From: Bacillus solitudinis
Lineage (GTDB): Bacteria > Bacillota > Bacilli > Bacillales > Bacillaceae_D
DNA: 64,000 nucleotides
Direction: 5' to 3'
Assembly (NCBI RefSeq): GCF_002797395.1
Contig: NZ_KZ454943.1
Coordinates: forward strand, 3,323,966 to 3,387,965
Shown here: piece by piece, positions 1 to 9,290 of the stretch
Numbering within the stretch: the stretch's first letter is position 1
How the letters are laid out: each line of letters begins with the position of its first letter
Notes under the pieces: generated by a model
What the model saw: the letters and a program-made list of their open reading frames with translations, nothing else
What the model was told of the DNA's origin: nothing
Database searches by the model: none
Translations under genes and position numbers: made by a program

Positions 1-145
1 TGGTATGGGCTTACTTCTTACTTTAGTAAAAACCTTGCACGAAAAAGAAATAATCGTAACAATTAAGGATGTAAGGGAAGACGTGATGGAAGTGTTTGAA
101 TTGTTACAAATCCCAGAAATACTTGGAGAGGGAGTTTTTGTGTAA
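1..145 (+). CDS. STAS-domain protein, C-terminal end (partial)
   Basis: The open frame enters from the left edge and stops at 145. The visible 47 residues begin GMGLLLTLVKTLHEKE and end in EGVFV, the look of the last helix and strand of a STAS domain of the anti-anti-sigma-factor type. The phosphorylatable serine and the start lie outside the window, so partner and pathway cannot be named. The following PilZ gene is 32 bases downstream on the same strand, so co-transcription is possible. Confidence 0.5.
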   Translation, partial: GMGLLLTLVKTLHEKEIIVTIKDVREDVMEVFELLQIPEILGEGVFV

Positions 146-177
146 AGATATATGTTAACGATATGAGGTGTTAACTT

Positions 178-561
178 ATGAGACATAGAAGGAGTGAAGC
201 TTTTCGTTTTTTATTTGAAGTTCCAATCTCTGCTTTTTTTTCAATCATTGAAGTGAATGGAAAATTGTTTGACACTTCAGAAGGTAAAGCTCAAATAATT
301 GACTTAAGTCCTAATGGTATGAAATTAAATACTTCTTTAAGAATCCCAATTTCTGAGCAAAACAAAGTAAAAATCTCTGTGCGCTTTTCATTAAATGAAA
401 ATGAATATTTGCTAATCGGGAGAATCGTTTGGAGTAAAGAACAACTTGGGGAACTTATATATGGCATTCATTTATCTGCAGATACAAGTGTGAAGCAAGA
501 GCTGATGGAGGAACTGAAACTTTTTTCTCGGTCACTATCTAATAAATGTCTTAATAATTAA
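178..561 (+). CDS. PilZ-domain protein (cyclic di-GMP receptor candidate)
   Basis: The 127-residue protein starts with the Arg-rich segment RHRRSEAFR and carries DLSPNGMKL at about residues 42-50, matching the two halves of the PilZ signature (RxxxR and D/NxSxxG) that bind cyclic di-GMP. It is a single soluble domain with no membrane segment, so it probably acts as a small adaptor or effector of c-di-GMP signalling. The start ATG lies 9 bases after a GAGGTG ribosome site. It follows the STAS gene and is followed by two hairpins. Its partner protein is not apparent here. Confidence 0.7.
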   Translation: MRHRRSEAFRFLFEVPISAFFSIIEVNGKLFDTSEGKAQIIDLSPNGMKLNTSLRIPISEQNKVKISVRFSLNENEYLLIGRIVWSKEQLGELIYGIHLSADTSVKQELMEELKLFSRSLSNKCLNN

Positions 562-664
562 GTCTTGGGTTTCTAAGTTTGAAGAATTTCAGAATAGATG
601 GAGAAAAAGATGTTGGTTTAAGAAACCTTCTTTCTGATACTCCAAATAATGAGACATAGCATAA

Positions 665-708
665 AGGGTTGAATCGCCTCGTACTTATAGAGTGGGTTCA
701 ACCTTTTT
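665..708 (+). terminator. Rho-independent terminator after the PilZ gene
   Basis: A GGTTGAA / TTCAACC stem (667-673 with 697-703) is followed by a run of T. It lies about 100 bases after the PilZ stop codon. Apart from this hairpin and the next one, the 417 bases between 561 and the ectoine hydroxylase start hold nothing I can assign. Confidence 0.5.
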
Positions 709-716
709 AATGAATG

Positions 717-756
717 AAAAAGCATCGCTCGCCCTAGACCGAGTCGATGCTTTTTT
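717..756 (+). terminator. Second hairpin with T-tract
   Basis: AAAAAGCATCG at 717-727 pairs with CGATGCTTTTT at 745-755, with a CTCG/CGAG inner stem. The symmetrical A and T tracts would let it work on both strands. Together with the preceding hairpin it isolates the PilZ unit from the ectD unit. Confidence 0.6.
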
Positions 757-978
757 AGCTGAAAGATTTGCGGTGAAAAAACAAATAAGGAGTTTGTTCC
801 CATAGAAGATCCTCATTCCTCTAGACATAAAGCGTTCCTTTTACCTCCTCAAATTGTCCTGGCGTCATACCCATCACAAACAATTAGATAAAAAATTTTT
901 TTGAATTATGTTTGGTTAAAAAGCAAGCGGGTAAAACATGGACTGTACGAACTTGAATTTCTGCAGGAGGTGTTTTAC

Positions 979-1908
979 TTGAATTTAAATAAGGATTTAT
1001 ATCCGTCTCGAAAAGGAAACAAAACAAAGGTAATGGAAAGAAATTCTCCAATCGTATATTCAAAGGGAGTAGAGGGTCCATTAAAGAAAGACCAGTTACA
1101 GAGCTATGAAGACAAAGGATACATTATTCTTAAAGATGTGTTTAATAGTGAAGAAGTCGATCTTATGAAATCAGAACTCTCTCAAACAATGAAAGAAAAT
1201 GTGAATGAAGGCGAAGGGGTTATTAAAGAGCCAACTAGCAATGAAATCCGTTCGGTATTCGATGTCCATAAGGATGGACAATTCTTTCAGCGATTAGCCC
1301 AAAATGACCGCATTACAAAAGTGGCAGAGCAAATTCTCGGCAGTAAAGTATATATGAACCAATCGAGAATTAATTTTAAACCAGGGTTTAAAGGGAAAGA
1401 GTTTTATTGGCATTCGGATTTTGAGACGTGGCATACAGAAGATGGGATGCCAGATATGCGCGCCCTCAGCTGTTCAATTATCCTCACAGATAACTATGAA
1501 TTTAATGGACCGCTGATGCTTATTCCTGGCTCTCATAAATGGTACGTTTCTTGTGCAGGAGAAACACCAGCTGATAACTACAAATCTTCGTTAAAGCAGC
1601 AAGTGGCGGGTACACCAGATGAAGAGAGTTTATTATGGTTAACCGAACAAGCGGGTGGAAAGATTGACCGAGCGACAGGTCCTGCAGGTTCTGTATTATT
1701 TTTCGATAGTAATACAATGCATGGTTCTAATGGAAACTTATCCCCATATCCGCGTTGTAACGTTTTCTTCGTCTTTAACTCGGTTGAAAATAAACTAGTA
1801 CAGCCGTTTTCAGGACAAGCACCAAGACCAGAGTTCTTAGCTAACAGAAAAAGCTTTGAGCCAATTGAACCTAAAAGTGGGCTACTAACGGAAATGTTCA
1901 GCCGATAA
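979..1908 (+). CDS. ectD: Ectoine hydroxylase
   Basis: This is an Fe(II)/2-oxoglutarate dioxygenase of the PhyH superfamily that hydroxylates ectoine to 5-hydroxyectoine, a cytoplasmic compatible solute. The EctD signature FYWHSDFETWHTEDGMP is present and supplies H145 and D147 of the iron triad; H248 in NTMHGSNGN is the third ligand. These positions fit the family numbering. I chose TTG at 979 because AGGAGG at 965-970 is 8 bases upstream, giving 309 residues, the usual family length; an in-frame TTG at 901 has no ribosome site. No ectABC genes lie next to it, so the substrate must come from genes elsewhere or from uptake. Confidence 0.93.
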   Translation: MNLNKDLYPSRKGNKTKVMERNSPIVYSKGVEGPLKKDQLQSYEDKGYIILKDVFNSEEVDLMKSELSQTMKENVNEGEGVIKEPTSNEIRSVFDVHKDGQFFQRLAQNDRITKVAEQILGSKVYMNQSRINFKPGFKGKEFYWHSDFETWHTEDGMPDMRALSCSIILTDNYEFNGPLMLIPGSHKWYVSCAGETPADNYKSSLKQQVAGTPDEESLLWLTEQAGGKIDRATGPAGSVLFFDSNTMHGSNGNLSPYPRCNVFFVFNSVENKLVQPFSGQAPRPEFLANRKSFEPIEPKSGLLTEMFSR

Positions 1909-2021
1909 TAAAAGATAGATAGAGAAGCTGGGAAGAGAGGCGAATGAAAAGTACTGTTGGCAAAAATCGTTAATAAAGAGCTGCGTAATTCTAGATTGAA
2001 TTTTATAAAGGAGGTGAGAAT

Positions 2022-2222
2022 ATGACACAAAAGGATTTTGCTATTCACGAAGTACTTGAAGTGCATGAAATTCTCACGATTAAAAATGTTTGTGCTGCAA
2101 AGTCTTCTATCATGCAAGGTTTAGCCGCTGACAAAAAGTTGAAAGGATTACTTGAAGATGATGCAAGAATGTCGCAAAAGGCAGTGAAACAACTAAAAGC
2201 TATTTTAGAAGAGGCCAAATAA
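2022..2222 (+). CDS. Small CotF-like spore coat protein
   Basis: A 66-residue protein, MTQKDFAIHEVLEVHEILT..., with the charged helical pattern of the short CotF-related (YhcQ-like) spore coat proteins that often occur as pairs of small genes. An excellent AAGGAGGTGAG site precedes the ATG. A second coat-like gene follows 15 bases downstream but is frameshifted. Expression in the mother cell during sporulation is expected from the family; no sigma-E or sigma-K promoter was firmly identified. There is no membrane segment. Confidence 0.6.
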   Translation: MTQKDFAIHEVLEVHEILTIKNVCAAKSSIMQGLAADKKLKGLLEDDARMSQKAVKQLKAILEEAK

Positions 2223-2237
2223 GGAGGTATATTAAAG

Positions 2238-2533
2238 GTGACTAGTATATTAGATAAACTAAACAACAAAGAGTTAATCACTGATGAGATAATTGCTACG
2301 GATCTTTTAGTTTCCGCAAAAGCTGTTATGCGGTGGCGATAACGGAAACCGCTAGCCCAGAAATCCATAGAACATTGAAGGAACAAATGGATGAGGCGAT
2401 AGAGGCTCATCACAAAATTGCTACTTACATGATTGAAAATGAGATGTATCATGCTTATGATATCAAAGAGCAAATTAAGCATGATCTTAAAAAAGCTGAT
2501 GTGGCATTAGAAATGCCTACAGAAAATAATTAA
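2238..2533 (+). pseudogene. Frameshifted CotF-family spore coat protein gene
   Basis: GTG at 2238, preceded by AAGGAGG, opens a frame reading VTSILDKLNNKELITDE, a typical CotF-type N-terminus, and stops at 2340-2342. The rest of the family pattern (VAITETASPEIHRTLKEQ, then a helical region to 2533) continues in another frame from 2333. Compared with the usual family core SAKxxVRNYAxAITE, the RNYA stretch is missing, which fits a deletion of 7 (or 10) bases near 2325-2333. It is therefore a recently broken gene or a sequencing error. A shorter product from GTG at 2333 cannot be excluded. Confidence 0.6.
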
Positions 2534-2601
2534 AGTGCAGAATTTATCTAAAAGAAAATGTTCCATCTCTAATTTTTATCATAAGAATATTATAAATTTA
2601 G

Positions 2602-2635
2602 TTTCATTTTACTATTTTAAAATAGTAAAATGAAA
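2602..2635. repeat. Perfect 34-bp AT-rich palindrome
   Basis: TTTCATTTTACTATTTT (2602-2618) is followed immediately by its exact reverse complement (2619-2635). No T-run follows, so it is not an ordinary terminator. It sits just upstream of a possible stress promoter for the KGG gene and could be an operator or an RNA hairpin. Confidence 0.5.
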
Positions 2636-2638
2636 ACA

Positions 2639-2664
2639 GTTTAAAAGAATAATAGAGGTGGTAA
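2639..2664 (+). promoter_or_regulatory. Possible sigma-B promoter for the KGG gene
   Basis: GTTTAA at 2639-2644 and TGGTAA at 2659-2664 are 14 bases apart. The -35 matches the sigma-B consensus fully and the -10 in four of six positions. KGG-repeat stress proteins such as GsiB are classic sigma-B targets, which makes the placement plausible, but the -10 is weak. Confidence 0.3.
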
Positions 2665-2712
2665 TTTAAATAATGCAGCACCCAACCAAAGATTCCAAGG
2701 AGGCAGATTGAA

Positions 2713-3660
<948 letters not shown>

Positions 3661-3716
3661 ATAAGATGTTGTGGAAGGTGGACACTCTTCACCATGGTAT
3701 ATATTAAGCTAAGCTT

Positions 3717-3746
3717 CGGCCTTTTCCTACTAGTAGGAAAAGGCCG
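3717..3746. terminator. Hairpin between the convergent KGG and acetyltransferase genes
   Basis: CGGCCTTTTCCTA (3717-3729) and TAGGAAAAGGCCG (3734-3746) form a perfect 13-bp stem with a CTAG loop. It lies between converging genes and probably serves both. Confidence 0.6.
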
Positions 3747-3767
3747 TTCAACTTTCTTGAAATTGAC

Positions 3768-4211
3768 TTAAATCGTATAATTTAACCAGTCTCCAAGAGA
3801 ACCTCCCATTTTTTCATAAAATCGTCGAGCACGGTTATTATTAGGTGCAGTTACCCACGCCATGTGTGCATACCCATTTTCTTTTGTGAAATCTTCACAT
3901 GATTTAAATAGTTCCTGGGCTACTCCAGAACCTCTTAAGTGTTCAACTACAAATAAATCATTCATGATAGTGATTTTGTCTGCTTTTGTTGTACTAAAAC
4001 TAAAATATAAGGTAGCAAAGCCAACAATTGTACTTTCTTTTTCAGCGATGAATTGAATACCACTATTTTTTTCTAATAAAGTCTCAAATAAATTTTGTTG
4101 CTTTTCAATCGGTGGCTTAGGTCTTTTGTAAAAGCACACAATATATTGGTTCATTAAATTGGAAAGTTGGTGATAATCTTCTTGTTTCGTATTTCTGATT
4201 ATAAGGGACAT
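3768..4211 (-). CDS. GNAT-family N-acetyltransferase
   Basis: This 147-residue single-domain protein has the GNAT fold: N-terminal IRNTKQEDYHQLSNL, a central strand ending IMNDLFVVEHLRGSGVAQ with the acetyl-CoA pyrophosphate-binding RGSGVA (motif A), and a C-terminal NNNRARRFYEKMGG (motif B). It transfers an acetyl group from acetyl-CoA to an unknown amine in the cytoplasm. AGGAGAAA precedes the ATG. It stands alone, divergent from the SDR gene at 4414, with a perfect inverted repeat just upstream that could control it. Confidence 0.8.
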   Translation of the reverse strand: MSLIIRNTKQEDYHQLSNLMNQYIVCFYKRPKPPIEKQQNLFETLLEKNSGIQFIAEKESTIVGFATLYFSFSTTKADKITIMNDLFVVEHLRGSGVAQELFKSCEDFTKENGYAHMAWVTAPNNNRARRFYEKMGGSLGDWLNYTI

Positions 4212-4245
4212 TTTGGCATTTCTCCTTTTTTTTCTTTATTATTAT

Positions 4246-4283
4246 ATTGCATAAATTTACATTAAAATGAAAATTTATGCAAT
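4246..4283. promoter_or_regulatory. Inverted repeat upstream of the acetyltransferase
   Basis: ATTGCATAAATTT (4246-4258) and AAATTTATGCAAT (4271-4283) are exact reverse complements separated by 12 bases. The site lies 35 bases upstream of the acetyltransferase start and about 130 bases from the divergent SDR gene, an operator-like position. No known consensus was recognised. Confidence 0.4.
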
Positions 4284-4413
4284 ACTGATAATTTAGTAAC
4301 TTATATATATCAAACAATCAATGGGCAAGAGTTCGAAAAACAGAAAAGGATTTGTTCAAAACGGTGAAACTGACAGGATAGTCACAGGTAAACTTTTTAG
4401 GAGGTAAGTTGAA

Positions 4414-5154
4414 ATGGATAAATTGATTATTATTGTAACAGGTGCAGCTCAAGGAATTGGTAAGGAAATTGCATTAACTTATGCGCAAAAAGGTCACTCT
4501 GTTATTGCTGCAGATATCGATGGAGAGGCTGTTAGTCAATTTGAAAAAGAATTGATAGAGCAAGGATTAGATGTTCATGCTGTTAAATGTGACGTAAGAA
4601 AAGAAGACCATATTATTGAAATGGTTCAACAGATTGAACATCAATTTCAACACATTGATGTGTTAATTAATAATGCCGGAATCTCAAAGGCATCGTATCC
4701 TAATGAGTTAACACTGCAGCAATGGGATGATATATTAAATACAAATTTAAGAGGTGCTTTCTTATGTACGAGGGAAGTGTCGAAGGTGATGAAAAAGAAA
4801 AGTCGTGGTTCCATTGTCAATATTGCCTCGACGCGTGCGTTTATGTCAGAGACTAACTCTGAGGCATATGCCGCTTCAAAAGGGGGGCTCATTGCACTAA
4901 CGCATGCATCAGCTGCTTCGCTTTCAGAATACCGGATTCAAGTTAATTCGATTAGCCCTGGTTGGATTCATACCGGAAGCGAAGATGAACTGAGAGAGAT
5001 TGACCATGAGCAACATTTATCAAGGCGAGTTGGCAAGCCTAGTGATATCGCCAGAGCATGTCTGTTTTTAACGAATCCAGAAAATGACTTTATCACTGCT
5101 GAAAACATCACTCTCGATGGAGGAATGACCAAAAAAATGATATACGAGCATTAA
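4414..5154 (+). CDS. Short-chain dehydrogenase/reductase
   Basis: A classical SDR of 246 residues. It has the Rossmann motif TGAAQGIG near the N-terminus, the acidic AADID after the second strand (favouring NAD), the NNAG motif, a catalytic Ser in NIASTRAF and the YxxxK motif in AYAASKGG. It should oxidise or reduce an alcohol/ketone substrate in the cytoplasm; the C-terminal DGGMT is common in glucose-dehydrogenase-like members. GGAGG lies 9 bases before the ATG. It is monocistronic and its substrate cannot be deduced. Confidence 0.85.
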   Translation: MDKLIIIVTGAAQGIGKEIALTYAQKGHSVIAADIDGEAVSQFEKELIEQGLDVHAVKCDVRKEDHIIEMVQQIEHQFQHIDVLINNAGISKASYPNELTLQQWDDILNTNLRGAFLCTREVSKVMKKKSRGSIVNIASTRAFMSETNSEAYAASKGGLIALTHASAASLSEYRIQVNSISPGWIHTGSEDELREIDHEQHLSRRVGKPSDIARACLFLTNPENDFITAENITLDGGMTKKMIYEH

Positions 5155-5163
5155 GAGGAGGTT

Positions 5164-5200
5164 GTGAGCCATAAGGTCACTTTTTGACCTAATGGCCCAC
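5164..5200 (+). terminator. Hairpin after the SDR gene
   Basis: GTGAGCCATAAGGTCA (5164-5179) pairs with TGACCTAATGGCCCAC (5185-5200) with few mismatches. The stem is long but the T-run is absent downstream, so termination strength is uncertain. Confidence 0.45.
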
Positions 5201-5337
5201 CTAAGCTTAAGCAATGTGAGGAGTCGCCAGATTTTTGAGGATGAGTGGTTTTTCCTTCATAAGGCGGGTAAGACAACTGAGCCATTGCCATATCGTTTTA
5301 TTTTTTGAGATAACTCCTCCAATGCTTAATTATTTCG

Positions 5338-6300
5338 TTAATATCCTTTGGTAAAATCAACGACGTTAATTGTTGGAGACTCTCCATTTATATACTGTTT
5401 TAAATTAGGGATGAATATATTCTCGATAACACGTTCATCATAGTATTCAGTTGATCCCGAGGTGTGGGGAGTGATAATTACATTTTCAAATCCCCATAAC
5501 GGGCTAGCTTCATCAAGTGGTTCTGTTTCAAACACATCGAGTCCTGCACCAGCAAGTTGTCCTGAGTGTAAGGCGGCAATAAGTTCTCTTTCTACGACAA
5601 CTTCACCGCGCCCAATATTAATAAAAAATGCTGATGGCTTCATTTGATTAAACTGTTCTGTACCAAAAAAGTGATAGGTGTCCTTTGTTAGTGGTAAGGT
5701 GACAACAACATAATCGCATCGAGGTAGAACGCTAGCTAATTGGTCAGGTTTGTGCATCTCATCTACAAATTCTTCCGTTTTACCTGAATGGCGTACGCCT
5801 AATATTGTCATTCCAAACGCCTTGGCAATTTTTGCTGTTTCTTTCCCGATTTCACCTACACCGATAATCCCAATAGTCTTTTGATGCATTTCGAGCTTTA
5901 AATCTGAGTGATGCCAGGTTTTTGTTTGTTGGTTTTTAACATATGCATGAATCTTTCTTGTTAAGCCAAGCATTAATGCGAAAATGGTTTCAGATATTGG
6001 GTAAGCATGTACTCCGTTAGCGCTTGTTACTTGAATATTTCTCGAGTGAAATGACTCTAGGGGTAAGCTATTGACTCCAGCACTCCACGTCTGAACCCAG
6101 CGAAGCTTCGAGTCATCGCGCAGACATGGTTCTGTTAGCGTATTTGTCCAGCCTGCAATCACCTCAGCTTCGTTTCCATGTTGCTGCCATGTCATTCGGT
6201 CTTTTCCACTAATAACCTCCCAGCCGGGGATGATGTTTTCTATCTTATGTACTAAATCCTCTGCAATGTTATGAGTGATAAAAAGTTTTCGTTTATTCAT
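5338..6300 (-). CDS. D-2-hydroxyacid dehydrogenase
   Basis: A 320-residue NAD-dependent dehydrogenase of the D-isomer family. It shows GIIGVGEIGKE (dinucleotide fold), TLPLTKDTYHFF, the NIGRGEVV segment with the substrate Arg, and TPHTSGST holding the catalytic His. It probably interconverts a 2-keto acid and a D-2-hydroxy acid (the glyoxylate/hydroxypyruvate reductase group is closest in appearance). The ATG at 6300 is preferred because GGAAGGGAG lies just upstream; an in-frame start 60 bases earlier lacks a ribosome site. It reads toward 5338 and has no operon partner. Confidence 0.8.
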   Translation of the reverse strand: MNKRKLFITHNIAEDLVHKIENIIPGWEVISGKDRMTWQQHGNEAEVIAGWTNTLTEPCLRDDSKLRWVQTWSAGVNSLPLESFHSRNIQVTSANGVHAYPISETIFALMLGLTRKIHAYVKNQQTKTWHHSDLKLEMHQKTIGIIGVGEIGKETAKIAKAFGMTILGVRHSGKTEEFVDEMHKPDQLASVLPRCDYVVVTLPLTKDTYHFFGTEQFNQMKPSAFFINIGRGEVVVERELIAALHSGQLAGAGLDVFETEPLDEASPLWGFENVIITPHTSGSTEYYDERVIENIFIPNLKQYINGESPTINVVDFTKGY

Positions 6301-6383
6301 AGTAGACTCCCTTCCTAACCACATTTCTTTAAGTTTAACAGAAGTAGGAAAACCATCCATGAAGATTGACTTAATTTATTTTT

Positions 6384-6435
6384 AAAAAATAAAAAGAGGA
6401 AGACAGAAGGTAGTGAACCTTTTTGTCATCCTCTT
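6384..6435 (-). terminator. Terminator of the xpt-permease operon
   Basis: On the minus strand AAGAGGATGACA pairs with TGTCTTCCTCTT, followed by TTTTATTTTT. It lies immediately after the permease stop codon. Confidence 0.75.
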
Positions 6436-6443
6436 CAAATTTT

Positions 6444-7961
6444 TCAAGAAGCAGCTTTCTGTATAGAAGGGGTCTTGTTTGTTTTTTTGCCACGTGCATC
6501 ATGTGTGAGGAAACAATAGGCAAAGAATACCGTAACGAGCACATAGCCAAGCGTAAAGTCTGGTGCGGCATTAAATGCTAACGCTGGGGCATGCATGAAC
6601 CCGGTAAAGGAAAGAAAAGAGGCTATTAAGGAAAAGGTGATGGCTTGCTTGAAGTTTCGGTCAATAATAGCCACCGTCATCGCTCCTAGTAAAATCGCCG
6701 TAAACATCGCACCTTGTCCTAATGGAACAATTCCTTCAGAAATTCCAGCAACTGTTTCTCCCGCAGCATTATTAAATCGAGTCATCACGTAATTCGCCAA
6801 ATAGGGGAGCATTGCAATTGCAACGGCAGGGTAATACTTTTTATCAGTTGAATTAAAGGGTGCAGCAACCATCGACATCCCTACAAAGACCAAAATAGGG
6901 GCAATGGCAGCTAGTGGAATAATCGCAGAAAACGCAGCAATAATTCCTGTCATTGCCGCAATTCCAAAGACAATAGCGTTTAATATGCTATATCCTCGGC
7001 CTGCACCCATTTGTTTTGAACCGACTGTAGCAATGTAGACAGTGGTTGGAAATAAGCCACCGAACATCGCACCAATCATTGTACCAACACCATCAACCGC
7101 TTGGCATTCGCGTACATCATAGCTATCGCCTTCTGCTGACATGGCGTCGACATTGTTCATGGTTTCAATTGCATTGTATAAAGTAATCGGAATAAGGACG
7201 GCAAGCAAACCAACTAACGTACCGAATAAATAAGACATACCTTCAAATGGAGCGAGAGTTGGTAAAATCGGATAAAAGCCAACATTTGCTAATCCTTCAG
7301 AAATAGCAGAGTGCGATTGATAGCCGAGTGTAAATGCTAAAACAGTTCCAATGAGAACAGCAAATAATGAAGCTGGAATGTTGAATGGCATGGTGATTTT
7401 ACCAACGACTCCAACTAATATAACCGCAAGGGAAACCAGTCCTACTACAGGGAGTGAAAATGTGTTAAAAAGCATTTCTCCAGCAATGAAGGTAATTGCT
7501 ACCCCAGCTAGAGCACCTAGCATTGCTGCACGCGGTAAATGACTACGAACCCAGTTGCCTGTTAAACTAACAAGAGTTTCGACTAACCCACTTAAAAAGG
7601 CAGCCCCAACTGCAATTTTCCATGCAAGCTCTGGATCGCCAGTTAATGCGTTAGCAGGGGCTAAAATCCCAAATAAAAATACAAACATTACAGGTGTGCT
7701 TATCCCGTATGAGAGAGCCGTTACATCTGTTCTTCCTTCTTTCACAGCTAAGCGCTTTGCCATATATGCGTAGTATAAATTTCCAACCATTACAGCAACG
7801 GCTGCACCAGGTATTACCTTTCCAAATACAATACTAGCTGGAAATCCCATCCCGAGCATTGAAACGGCAATGACAACAAAGTTCGCTAAGTTATTTTGAA
7901 ATAATGCAAAAAATGCATCCGTGTCTTCTCTTTTATAAAGCGGATAATGAATGGTAGACAT
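6444..7961 (-). CDS. Purine/xanthine-type permease
   Basis: A 505-residue integral membrane protein with about 12-14 hydrophobic segments, resembling the xanthine/uracil (NCS2/AzgA-like) transporters; conserved-looking stretches include FQNNLANF and MNNVDAMSAEGDSYD. It is the second gene of the riboswitch-controlled unit that starts with xpt, 17 bases downstream of it. The context makes uptake of a purine base (xanthine or guanine) the best guess. The sequence does not look like a close PbuX orthologue, so the substrate is inferred from the neighbour and the riboswitch. The ATG follows AGAGAAGAGG. Confidence 0.7.
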   Translation of the reverse strand: MSTIHYPLYKREDTDAFFALFQNNLANFVVIAVSMLGMGFPASIVFGKVIPGAAVAVMVGNLYYAYMAKRLAVKEGRTDVTALSYGISTPVMFVFLFGILAPANALTGDPELAWKIAVGAAFLSGLVETLVSLTGNWVRSHLPRAAMLGALAGVAITFIAGEMLFNTFSLPVVGLVSLAVILVGVVGKITMPFNIPASLFAVLIGTVLAFTLGYQSHSAISEGLANVGFYPILPTLAPFEGMSYLFGTLVGLLAVLIPITLYNAIETMNNVDAMSAEGDSYDVRECQAVDGVGTMIGAMFGGLFPTTVYIATVGSKQMGAGRGYSILNAIVFGIAAMTGIIAAFSAIIPLAAIAPILVFVGMSMVAAPFNSTDKKYYPAVAIAMLPYLANYVMTRFNNAAGETVAGISEGIVPLGQGAMFTAILLGAMTVAIIDRNFKQAITFSLIASFLSFTGFMHAPALAFNAAPDFTLGYVLVTVFFAYCFLTHDARGKKTNKTPSIQKAAS

Positions 7962-7978
7962 TAAAGTTCCTCTTCTCT

Positions 7979-8881
<903 letters not shown>

Positions 8882-8886
8882 TTAAA

Positions 8887-8970
8887 TTAGCAAACGTAAG
8901 CTGAACCGACAATAATGAGTAGGATGAATAGAACAACCAGCAATGTAAAGCCACTTTTATATCCGCCCAT
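8887..8970 (-). CDS. YjcZ-family sporulation micropeptide
   Basis: A 27-residue product that opens MGGYKSGF and continues with one hydrophobic stretch to SAYVC. It matches the YjcZ-type small proteins that occur in many spore formers and are associated with sporulation. AAGGAG lies a few bases before the ATG. The role is unknown; a single membrane helix is expected. It is easily missed by gene finders because of its size. Confidence 0.8.
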   Translation of the reverse strand: MGGYKSGFTLLVVLFILLIIVGSAYVC

Positions 8971-9075
8971 ATTAATCAACTCCTTTCAGTGAAGTCTCTA
9001 TATTGTATGTAAGAGTCTAAAAAGAGGAATTCATAATGCAATAATGTTGAAAAGTGGGCTTGGTTTTTATCTGGA

Positions 9076-9100
9076 GTTTTAGCACATACAAACAGGGTAT
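9076..9100 (+). promoter_or_regulatory. Candidate sigma-B promoter upstream of the EIIA(Glc) leader
   Basis: GTTTTA (9076-9081) and GGGTAT (9095-9100) are 13 bases apart, close to the sigma-B consensus (GTTTAA and GGGTAT with 12-15 bases between). No equally good sigma-A promoter was seen in this gap, though TATACT overlaps the -10. Start of transcription would be near 9108, before the antiterminator-like site. Confidence 0.4.
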
Positions 9101-9176
9101 ACTATGAACAAGGAAGCATAGTGTTTTAATTAAACAACGTCATGCACAACACTATGATTATTTTATCTGAAAATAT

Positions 9177-9212
9177 AGGTTGGATTGTAACAAAGACAAG
9201 CAGCCATGACCT
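9177..9212 (+). promoter_or_regulatory. RAT-like antiterminator target upstream of EIIA(Glc)
   Basis: The segment has GGATTGTaAC followed by GCAGcCA and ACCT, close to the ribonucleic antiterminator motif bound by BglG/SacY/LicT-type regulators (GGATTGTTAC...GCAGGCA..ACC). As in known cases its 3' end overlaps the 5' arm of the following terminator, so forming one hairpin would prevent the other. The apical part differs from known sites, so the partner regulator is uncertain and none is encoded in this window. Confidence 0.5.
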
Positions 9213-9262
9213 AAATTGGGTGAGATAAAGTGGGTATTCTCGCTTTATTTAGGTTATTTTTT
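9208..9262 (+). terminator. Leader terminator (attenuator) of EIIA(Glc)
   Basis: ACCTAAA (from 9210) pairs with TTTAGGT (9248-9254), with an inner GATAAAG/CTTTAT stem, and is followed by a T-rich run to 9262. It lies 28 bases before the coding start, so transcription would need antitermination to reach the gene. Confidence 0.65.
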
Positions 9263-9290
9263 CTAATCAAATTTAAGAGGTGATGAAGCT

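Noticed and set aside
836-900. A minus-strand frame reading MGMTPGQFEEVKGTLYV, like the last residues of an AraC regulator
   Set aside because: Only about 17 residues with a stop codon three codons upstream; too short to call a remnant with confidence.
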